Assembly: GCA_052379845.1 (NCBI GenBank)
Contig: JBQTCF010000024.1
DNA from: Roseinatronobacter sp052379845
Lineage (GTDB): Bacteria > Pseudomonadota > Alphaproteobacteria > Rhodobacterales > Rhodobacteraceae
Direction: 5' to 3' (one strand)
Length of the DNA: 64,000 bases
How positions within the stretch are numbered: position 1 is the first letter of the stretch; each line of letters starts with the position of its first letter. The notes beneath the pieces were generated by a model, which was given only the letters and a program-made list of their open reading frames with translations, was not told where the DNA came from and did not search any database. Position numbers and translations under genes: made by a program. Below, piece by piece: positions 54,611 through 61,164 of this stretch.

Positions 54611-54813
54611 ATATGGTTTCGTTTATGGCAGCCGAGTGCCAATGTTTTCCCTAAGTACAATATATTCATCTCTCTGTTTTTGCCAGTGATGGCGCAAATA
54701 TTACCCCACATCTGAACGTCGGCGCCGTCGGCTTCGTTCAGCATTGCTGCCGATTATGCCAAGATTTCGAGAGTCAGAGAAGGGCTGGTTGCTTTCGCGA
54801 CGGGTTAAGGGCT

Positions 54814-54828
54814 GGGAGAGTGGCTTCC
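54814..54828 (+). promoter_or_regulatory. Shared leader element, copy 2
   Basis: GGGAGAGTGGCTTCC followed by AGCGCC, ending 24 nt before the DUF932 ATG, exactly the spacing seen at 40612-40626. Confidence 0.6.
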
Positions 54829-54852
54829 AGCGCCTGTCACGGAGGAATACCG

Positions 54853-56052
54853 ATGGGTGTTGTGGAAGTTCTGGATCCGGTCGCGCCAGCGCGGGCTGGT
54901 GGCTGGAAGGTGGATGTGAGCCGGGGTGAGCGGAACGGGCGGGTGTCGTCCGAATGGTTCAATCGGCCTGATGACGAGCGGTATCTGTCGCTCGACGATC
55001 TCTGGGCCAATGTGAAGGGCCGGTCCGAGCGCAGCCGCAGTCGGGTGGTGCAGACGGCGGACATTCGCGTCGAGGCCGCGCGCGATAACCCCGAGCGGTT
55101 GCATCTGATGCTGCCGAAGGCGCAAGAACCAGTCGCGCCCACGCATTGGTCGTTTGGCCAGCTGGCCAGCATCGTCGGCGCCCCGGCGTCGTATCTGCGG
55201 CAACTGCCCGCACCCTTGGCCGGGATCAATCTGCAATACGGCCTCACCAACCACCGCGCCGAGCAGGTCAAAACCTTCGAGACGGAAGACGGCCGCACGG
55301 AACTGCGCGCCGTGACCGGCCCTGACTATGGGCGCATCCATGACTTCGAGCTGGTCGAGGCTGTGCAGCGCATCGCGGGCAATGGCACCGGCGACACGCG
55401 CTGGAAGGTGCCGGGCGTGCTCGACTGGTCGACCGGGGTCTACAACCCCGATGTCGAGATCAGCCGCGACACGACCACGCTCTATGCCTCGGACCGCGAT
55501 GTCTTTCTGTTCCTGGTCGATGATCGCAACCCGATCGAGGCGGGCAAGCTGCCCGATGGCTCCCCCGATCTCTACTTCCGGGGCTTCTATTGCTGGAACT
55601 CCGAGGTGGGGGCAAAAACCCTCGGCATGGCGAGCTTCTACCTGCGGGCCGTGTGTCAAAACAGGAATCTGTGGGGCGTCGAAGATTTTCAGGAGATCAG
55701 GATTCGTCATTCGAAATACGCCGCCTCGCGCTTTGCCCATGAGGCCGCCCCGGCGCTGACGCGCTTCGCCAATTCCTCGCCGCAGGGCTTTGTGAACGGC
55801 ATCAAGGCTGCGCGGCAGCAGATCGTAGCGCGTACGGATGAAGACCGCGCAGATTTCCTTCGCAAGCGCGGCTTCTCGAAGGCTGAGTCCGGCAAGATCA
55901 TCGAGAAGGTGCTGATGGAAGAGGGCCGCCCGCCTGAAAGCATCTTTGACTTCGTGCAGGGGATCACGCGGCTTGCGCGTGACAAGACCCAGCAGGATGC
56001 CCGCCTTGACATGGAGGGGCGTGCCAAGAAGCTGCTCGACCGGGTCGGCTGA
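54853..56052 (+). CDS. DUF932-family plasmid protein
   Basis: A 399-residue DUF932 protein (phage/plasmid-like protein group): RYLSLDDLWANVKGRSERSRSRVV, THWSFGQLASIVGAPASYLRQLPAPLA, AVTGPDYGRIHDFELVEAVQRI, LYFRGFYCWNSEVGAKTLGMASFYLRAVCQNRNLWG and IRHSKYAASRF. The family is common on conjugative plasmids and phages; function unknown. The ATG at 54853 follows GGAGGAATACCG. Confidence 0.88.
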   Translation: MGVVEVLDPVAPARAGGWKVDVSRGERNGRVSSEWFNRPDDERYLSLDDLWANVKGRSERSRSRVVQTADIRVEAARDNPERLHLMLPKAQEPVAPTHWSFGQLASIVGAPASYLRQLPAPLAGINLQYGLTNHRAEQVKTFETEDGRTELRAVTGPDYGRIHDFELVEAVQRIAGNGTGDTRWKVPGVLDWSTGVYNPDVEISRDTTTLYASDRDVFLFLVDDRNPIEAGKLPDGSPDLYFRGFYCWNSEVGAKTLGMASFYLRAVCQNRNLWGVEDFQEIRIRHSKYAASRFAHEAAPALTRFANSSPQGFVNGIKAARQQIVARTDEDRADFLRKRGFSKAESGKIIEKVLMEEGRPPESIFDFVQGITRLARDKTQQDARLDMEGRAKKLLDRVG

Positions 56053-56089
56053 AGTTGGGTGGGGCGCCTCACTGGCGCCCCATACTCGG

Positions 56090-56581
56090 TCAAATATCGT
56101 GGATCACGATGTTGAAGCCTTCGCTTGGCGATGGCATTTCGAAGTACGTTGAGAATTGGCGAAACTGTTCTTCTGTCACCGCAAACGGATGATCGCCCTT
56201 CGCATTCCTTCGGCGCAACCTGTCCAGACATACTTCATCTGGCACATTCAGAACATGAAGTTTGTGAGCAGCGGAGGTTGCCTCAATTATGGTGCGCAGC
56301 CAGTCGCGCTGAGTGGCCGTATTCGCAGCAAAGTCAAATACAACCGAAGTACCTGCGTTCAAGAGTGACGACACGTGAGCCCCCATTACTTTGCGCAGCT
56401 TCGCTGAACAACGCACATAGCCTGAAAGCGATGACATCTCGTTTTGGAAGAGGGCTTTCAACCATTCATCTTCCGCTATGATGACTGTGCTATCCGCGCG
56501 ACCAAGTTGGGTCGCAAGTGTAGATTTTCCGGCAGCTATTTTCCCGCACAGCAAATGCAGAGTTGGAGATGTCTGAGGCAT
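56090..56581 (-). CDS. P-loop kinase-like ATP-binding protein (AAA_33 type)
   Basis: A 163-residue protein with Walker A LLCGKIAAGKSTLATQLG near the N-terminus, then IIAEDEWLKALF, SVVFDFAANTATQRDWLRTII and LNVPDEVCLDRLRRRN, a lid-like segment. It resembles small-molecule or zeta-toxin-like kinases that phosphorylate antibiotics, nucleosides or sugars. It is convergent with the DUF932 gene, 37 bp away. The start may be 56581 or the upstream ATG at 56614. Target unknown. Confidence 0.7.
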   Translation of the reverse strand: MPQTSPTLHLLCGKIAAGKSTLATQLGRADSTVIIAEDEWLKALFQNEMSSLSGYVRCSAKLRKVMGAHVSSLLNAGTSVVFDFAANTATQRDWLRTIIEATSAAHKLHVLNVPDEVCLDRLRRRNAKGDHPFAVTEEQFRQFSTYFEMPSPSEGFNIVIHDI

Positions 56582-56919
56582 TGTTGATAACCTTGTTTGA
56601 TGCGCAACACGCATATGATGTTCAGAGATCGACCACCCGGCCCGACTGTCAGGCCGGGACTGTAATTCGCTTGTGCAGCCAAGTGGGCGTTATCTGAAAT
56701 AAGGTTTTCATATCGGACACCTGCCATACGCCGAAAGCGCTGTCCATACTGACAACCCGCATACTTTCTGGGGGTGCCCAGAGATTCATGTTCTGCGCAT
56801 CTGAAGTACCACTCCAGTTTTCCGATAGCCGCTGTCCCCTTCGAGTTAGAGGGCGGCGGTTTGGTCTTTGACGGCTGAAGCGGGAAGAGTGGCTTTCCGC
56901 GCCGTCGGAGATATCAGCC
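56582..56919. other. Region between the kinase-like gene and 56920
   Basis: No supported gene. It contains a hairpin (CCCGGCC-cgactgt-caGGCCGGG, near 56637-56660) and, at its right end, the third copy of the shared leader element with the ribosome site CGGAGATATC. Confidence 0.4.
56882..56898 (+). promoter_or_regulatory. Shared leader element, copy 3
   Basis: GGGAAGAGTGGCTTTCC followed by GCGCC, ending 21 nt before the ATG at 56920. Compared with copies 1 and 2 it has one extra A and one extra T, one in each arm, a paired change that keeps the hairpin. Confidence 0.6.
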
Positions 56920-57438
56920 ATGTTCGACTTGCCCCTGCCGTTTCACCGCACCCCTCGCCCGAGCGGCCCCGCGCCACACAGCCCGAATGGTACCGCTAAT
57001 TCCAATCGCCCCTTCGCCCTGACAGTCTCAAACCCCTTGCCCACCGCGCAGATGTCGGGCCGGGCCGCGCCCATGCTCCTTGCCCGTTTTGCTACACTGA
57101 CTGAGGCCATGCAGGGCGCGATCGATCACGCTGAGGATATGGCCCCCAATGCTCCCCCGCAGATGATCGCCATTCTGGACCGCGGCGAGCGTCTGGTGCT
57201 CGCGGGTGCTGCCAGCGAGAGCGCAGTGGCCTGGTGCCATCCGGTGACCAGCGCGGCCAAGGCGCGGGGCGTGGTGCATGAGGCAAGCCAGCTGCGGGCG
57301 CAGGCGGGCCGCGCCGCTGATTGGCGCGAGCCTTATCTGGCGCAGCGGCTGCGCCAGCGCGCCGATCTGCTGGATGCGCGTCTGGTCGATCCGCTCTGGC
57401 GCGCCTTTGCCGCCCGCGCGCTGCAACTGGCCGCGTGA
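56920..57438 (+). CDS. Plasmid hypothetical protein
   Basis: A 172-residue protein with a Pro-rich, low-complexity start (MFDLPLPFHRTPRPSGPAP) and a helical C-terminal part (LARFATLTEAMQGAIDHAEDM ... YLAQRLRQRADLLDARLVDPLWRAFAARAL). Not recognised. It begins a run of same-strand small plasmid genes to 59385 and has the shared leader element. Confidence 0.65.
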   Translation: MFDLPLPFHRTPRPSGPAPHSPNGTANSNRPFALTVSNPLPTAQMSGRAAPMLLARFATLTEAMQGAIDHAEDMAPNAPPQMIAILDRGERLVLAGAASESAVAWCHPVTSAAKARGVVHEASQLRAQAGRAADWREPYLAQRLRQRADLLDARLVDPLWRAFAARALQLAA

Positions 57439-57543
57439 GGCCCACAGAGACACAGGCGGGCAGGGAAGAGATGCGCCTTGCGGGGGGAGAGGAACGATCG
57501 CCCCGCGGCGCGCACGTCCCCCGCCTGTTTCAAGGAGAGATCG

Positions 57544-58059
57544 ATGCGCCAGAATACCCCGACATTACCCGCCCCGCTGCCCCCGGCCCGCACGGATTTT
57601 CACGGGCTGCAGGCCCGGCATGCCGAGGCCGAGGCTCGCGTGGCCGCGCTGATGGCCACCAATATGACCCGGCTTTATGATCACCTGATCCAGGCCGGCA
57701 TCACCCATGTCATGGTCAGCTTTCACTGTGATCATGACATCTGCCGGATCACAGGCCTCACCGCCTGGGCGGATGATGTGGAATGCCCCTGTCCCGATGT
57801 GATCATCCCTTATGTCGCGCTGGATCAGCCCGCGCCCGCGCCCCGCAATCTGGCGCTCAGGCACGCGATTACGCGCATCGCCTGCGATGTGCTGCAGGAT
57901 TTGCGCGCTGCATCCGGCACGACCCGTGCCGCAGATGGCAGCTTTTGCTTCGACGCCGCCGCGCGCGCGAACCTGCTCGATTACACTCCGTGCGATGCGA
58001 TGGCTCCCTCCGGCCAGTCGCAAGCTTGCTCCGCCAGTTATGCGCAGAGGCCATGGTGA
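57544..58059 (+). CDS. DUF6878-like plasmid protein
   Basis: A 171-residue protein: RLYDHLIQAGITHVMVSFHCDHDICRITGLTAWADD in the middle and DGSFCFDAAARANLLDYTPCD near the end suggest the DUF6878 group, though the usual C-terminal strand is replaced by an unrelated tail. Cys and His residues (HCDHDIC) might bind metal. The ATG at 57544 follows AGGAGAG. It overlaps the next gene by 7 bp. Confidence 0.5.
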   Translation: MRQNTPTLPAPLPPARTDFHGLQARHAEAEARVAALMATNMTRLYDHLIQAGITHVMVSFHCDHDICRITGLTAWADDVECPCPDVIIPYVALDQPAPAPRNLALRHAITRIACDVLQDLRAASGTTRAADGSFCFDAAARANLLDYTPCDAMAPSGQSQACSASYAQRPW

Positions 58060-58265
58060 TGGACCCGTTCTATGCACGCCTCGGGGTAAGCCCTCAGGAC
58101 AGGCCCTGCACTGTGCTGCGCGCTGCGATCCGGGCGCTGCATCCCAGCCTGCGGCGCATGCGCGGGCTTCGCGTCGCGCGCCAGCGCTTTTACCGCGCCA
58201 TGCTGGCCAGCCATGCGCGCCTGCAGGCTGAGCTTGAGGGCGCGGACCGACGCTGCCGCCCCTGA
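58053..58265 (+). CDS. Small basic plasmid protein
   Basis: A 70-residue protein, MVMDPFYARLGVSPQDRPCT, then a strongly Arg-rich helix (RALHPSLRRMRGLRVARQRFYRAM). Overlap with the preceding gene (ATGGTGA) indicates coupled translation. Possibly nucleic-acid binding; unrecognised. Confidence 0.55.
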   Translation: MVMDPFYARLGVSPQDRPCTVLRAAIRALHPSLRRMRGLRVARQRFYRAMLASHARLQAELEGADRRCRP

Positions 58266-58328
58266 TCACCCCAACTCATCACACCCCACGCCCGGCCATT
58301 GGTCGGGCCTTTTCTTATGGAGACCCCA

Positions 58329-58748
58329 ATGGCGGATTATTTCACCCGTTTCTCGTGCCTGCTGGACGTTGGCACGCCCCAGAATGCCGCGCGCGCCTAT
58401 GAGGCGTATCTCGCGCTGCGCAATGACGCCTATGCCGAGACAGAAACCCTGTGTTGCGGTTTTGACCTGACGATCGAGAGCGATCCTTCTGGATCACAAC
58501 TCTGGATCCGCAGCGAGGATCATGGCGACCTCGAAGCGGTCACCCAGTTCGTGCTGAGCCTTGCGGAGGACCTCGATCTCACCGGCCTGTGGGGGTTCAG
58601 CTACGCTGTGACCTGTTCGCGCCCCCGTCCAGGGGCTTTTGGCGGTGGCGCGCATGTCATCGACCTTGGCGCGCGCAAATCCATTGGTGCCACCAGCACG
58701 CAAGACTGGCTGACAGCCGCACTGAACGGGGAGGACCCCCATGCCTGA
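58329..58748 (+). CDS. Plasmid hypothetical protein
   Basis: A 139-residue acidic protein (MADYFTRFSCLLDVGTPQNAARAYEAYLALRND ... LWGFSYAVTCSRPRPGAFGGGAHVIDLGARKS). The start at 58329 has GGAGA six nucleotides upstream; an in-frame ATG at 58317 is less likely. It overlaps the next gene by 8 bp. Conserved on related plasmids by my recollection; function unknown. Confidence 0.6.
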   Translation: MADYFTRFSCLLDVGTPQNAARAYEAYLALRNDAYAETETLCCGFDLTIESDPSGSQLWIRSEDHGDLEAVTQFVLSLAEDLDLTGLWGFSYAVTCSRPRPGAFGGGAHVIDLGARKSIGATSTQDWLTAALNGEDPHA

Positions 58749-59385
58749 GGTGATTTGCACGACAGTTTACCAGTTTCCGGAACTCTCGGATGCGGCCAAG
58801 GACAAGGCGCGCAGCTGGTATCGCGAATTGGGCCCCCATGATGATTGGTGGGATGCGGTCTATGACGATTTTGAGCAGGTCTGCGAGATCCTCGGCATTC
58901 GCCTCAAAACCACCCCCGTGCGCCTGATGGGTGGCGGCACGCGGGCCAAGCCCTGCATCTGGTTCTCCGGGTTCTGGAGCCAGGGCGATGGCGCCTGTCT
59001 TGAAGGGTTTTACAGCCACGCCAAGGGCGCAGCCGCACGCATCCGCGCCTATGCGCCCCAGGACGCGGCGCTGCACGGCATCGCCGACCGGCTCCAGGCC
59101 ATCCAGCGGCGGAACTTCTACCAGCTTGCCGCCGAGATCAGCCACCGAGGCCGCTACTACCACGAATACTGCATGTCGGTGGACGTCACCCGCGACAGCC
59201 CGGCCTGGCAGCCGCCGACCGAGGACGCAGAGGAAACCGTGGTTGAAGCAATCCGCGATTTGGCCCGTTGGCTCTATCGTCAGCTTCAGTCTGAGTACGA
59301 CCACCTCACCTCGGATGAGGCCATCGAAGACGGCATCATCGCCAATGAATACACTTTCACGGAAACCGGGCGACGGTTTGGATGA
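58741..59385 (+). CDS. Conserved plasmid protein
   Basis: A 214-residue protein: TTVYQFPELSDAAKDKARSWYRELGPHDDWWDAVYDDFEQVCEILGI, IWFSGFWSQGDGACLEGFYSHAKGA, YYHEYCMSVDV. Relatives are sometimes labelled as a toxin-antitoxin stability protein without proof; no toxin gene pairs with it here. Rich in aromatic residues, likely globular. Last gene of the small plasmid cluster; convergent with the Fic gene. Confidence 0.65.
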   Translation: MPEVICTTVYQFPELSDAAKDKARSWYRELGPHDDWWDAVYDDFEQVCEILGIRLKTTPVRLMGGGTRAKPCIWFSGFWSQGDGACLEGFYSHAKGAAARIRAYAPQDAALHGIADRLQAIQRRNFYQLAAEISHRGRYYHEYCMSVDVTRDSPAWQPPTEDAEETVVEAIRDLARWLYRQLQSEYDHLTSDEAIEDGIIANEYTFTETGRRFG

Positions 59386-59388
59386 GGA

Positions 59389-59994
59389 CTATCGGGCGAT
59401 TGACCTGACGAGTGTCACTAGGGGGTCAAAGTCGTGCTGATCGGCTGCCCTCAACGCTGCGATATATGCCGCGCGGTGTGAATTGTCGGCGTTCAGCGTG
59501 CCGCCACCAGACCAGTCGAGGAAGATATTCGGATCGATCTTCGCCAGGTAGGCGTCTGCCATGATCCGCGCCCAACGTCCGTTGCCGTTGGCGAAGGGAT
59601 GGATCCAGACCAGGCGGTGATGCAGGCGTGCTGTGGCTTCCAGCGGGTCGAAGCTATTGTGGTCGCGCCAGTACCGCGCGTCATCGAGGCAGGTGCGCAG
59701 CTCAGTTGAGATGTGCCAGACTGGCACCCCGATGTTCTTCTCTGTCAGGCGGTAGATGCCCGCCCAATCCCAGACTTCGCCGAACAGGCGCTTGTGGATT
59801 TCGCGCACGGCAGCATCTGTCAGGACGTCAAAGGATTTCGGGCGGTGGTCCAGCCACCTCAGACCTGCGATGATGTTCTCACCTTCGAGCTCGTTCAATT
59901 CGCCGCGGGTGGCGATGTGCTTGGCCTTGAGGCCAAGCAACTCGTCGGGCGTCAGGGGCGTGGCGCCGCTAGGTTCATGAAGCTCGAGCGTCAT
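59389..59994 (-). CDS. Fic-domain protein (mobile mystery protein B)
   Basis: A 201-residue Fic/DOC-type protein. The catalytic loop is HPFANGNGRWAR (His132 to Arg143), fitting HPFx(D/N)GNGRxxR; FGEVWDWAGIYR and the N-terminal EGENI complete the fold. Fic enzymes transfer AMP or another nucleotide moiety onto protein hydroxyls. It is coupled (ATGA overlap) to the XRE partner upstream, the known A/B pair seen on mobile elements; a toxin-antitoxin role is likely but unproven. Confidence 0.9.
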   Translation of the reverse strand: MTLELHEPSGATPLTPDELLGLKAKHIATRGELNELEGENIIAGLRWLDHRPKSFDVLTDAAVREIHKRLFGEVWDWAGIYRLTEKNIGVPVWHISTELRTCLDDARYWRDHNSFDPLEATARLHHRLVWIHPFANGNGRWARIMADAYLAKIDPNIFLDWSGGGTLNADNSHRAAYIAALRAADQHDFDPLVTLVRSIAR

Positions 59995-60452
59995 TGCCAG
60001 AAATCCCGGCGGCCTTCCCGGATGATGTCGGCCGCCAGTTCCTCGACCATCTCGGCCTCGCTGCGCAGCCCCTCGCTCTGATCTTCGAGCGCCATATGCG
60101 CGCGTGTGCGCTGGATGATGCGGCGGGCTTTCGCGCGAGCTTGGGCCAGGACGATCTCTTCAACGGGGCCTTCGCGCGGGATGATTGCATAGACAAGGCG
60201 CCCACCCATGGCTTCGGCAATCTTCTCCAGCTGGTTCATGGAGATGGTTCCGGCCTGTTCGTTCTGGATGGCGGTGTAGATGTTATTGCGGGAGATGCCG
60301 AGGCGTTCAGCAAGAGCCGGGGCATTCATCCCGATCGCTTCCTGAAAGGTGGCAATCCAGCCGCCGACCGGCTTTGCAAGCGACTTCGCAAGACTGCCGG
60401 CCTTGTCGACCCTCTCCTGGGCCTGTCTTTGCTTTGCTCTGGTGACCGACAT
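59991..60452 (-). CDS. XRE-family partner of the Fic protein (mobile mystery protein A)
   Basis: A 153-residue protein with helix-turn-helix WIATFQEAIGMNAPALAERLGISRNNIYTAIQNEQAGTISMNQLEKIAEAMG (about 32-85) and the tail LVYAIIPREGPVEEIVLAQA ... DIIREGRRDFWQ. It precedes the Fic gene and overlaps it, typical of the mobile mystery A/B pair, where A likely represses transcription and neutralises B. Start at 60452; an in-frame ATG at 60497 is less likely. Confidence 0.87.
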   Translation of the reverse strand: MSVTRAKQRQAQERVDKAGSLAKSLAKPVGGWIATFQEAIGMNAPALAERLGISRNNIYTAIQNEQAGTISMNQLEKIAEAMGGRLVYAIIPREGPVEEIVLAQARAKARRIIQRTRAHMALEDQSEGLRSEAEMVEELAADIIREGRRDFWQ

Positions 60453-60559
60453 CTGCCAACCTGTGATCTTGCATCTGCGGTTATACCGCAATGCCACAGT
60501 ATGGCAAATAGTTTAATAATGCAATTCTAAAGATTTGCAAAAGTATCAACTAAGGTAGG

Positions 60560-60598
60560 CCATAGCATGGCGAAAGCTATTTAATTGCCATGCTATGG
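60560..60598. promoter_or_regulatory. Perfect 12-bp inverted repeat upstream of the Fic/XRE pair
   Basis: CCATAGCATGGC and GCCATGCTATGG are perfect reverse complements separated by 15 bp, in an AT-rich promoter-like region about 110 bp upstream of the XRE start. Related half-sites (TATGGCAAATAG) lie nearer the gene at about 60500. Probable operator for the XRE protein. Confidence 0.55.
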
Positions 60599-60687
60599 GA
60601 TTGCATAATCAATGATCCTTCAGAGATTCAGCGAGAATCTGACAAACTCAGGCGCGCATCCTGCCTCGAAAGCCGCCTGATCCACCC

Positions 60688-60984
60688 TCACCTGTTCCCG
60701 TCGATCCACTTCGACATGAGCCCCTTGTCGCGGAAGCACTCGTCTGGGACGGCACGGCGTTTGATGCGGGCGAGGCGCTCGGCGAAGGCTACTTGTTTGG
60801 ACGAGGGCAGGCTGTCGAGCGCTTTGGCGGGTTTCATCCTGGCCTGCGCGTCGATCCATGCGCTCAAGGACTGGCGATCTTGCTGAACGTCCCAAGGCAA
60901 AAGGGTCTGGTTGCGCAGGGCCAGCGCGCGCGCATAGGCGATCTGCTTGGGCGTTGCGGGCAGGGCGAATGTGGTCTCTTCCAT
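60688..60984 (-). CDS. Small plasmid protein with an internal duplication
   Basis: A 98-residue protein made of two related halves: TPKQIAYARALALRNQTLLPWDVQQDRQSLSAWIDAQ and SSKQVAFAERLARIKRRAVPDECFRDKGLMSKWIDGN. Each has the pattern (S/T)xKQ(I/V)A(Y/F)A...LP..(V/C)..D...(L)S.WID. The start at 60984 follows GGGAGATG. Unknown function; perhaps a tandem small DNA- or protein-binding module. Confidence 0.65.
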   Translation of the reverse strand: MEETTFALPATPKQIAYARALALRNQTLLPWDVQQDRQSLSAWIDAQARMKPAKALDSLPSSKQVAFAERLARIKRRAVPDECFRDKGLMSKWIDGNR

Positions 60985-61164
60985 AGGGGCATCTCCCTTG
61001 TTGGCGTGTCTTTCAATATAGAACATAAAGAGAACAAATGCAAGCCATCCGCCGCAATGACAGGGGTTTTGAGAGCTTGAGGAGGGATGGGGAGGGTCAG
61101 GTTTGAGCCTGCCTGAGAGAGGGGGGCCTGGACCTGATCCTGTCTCTCATTCCGGAGTTTTCCC

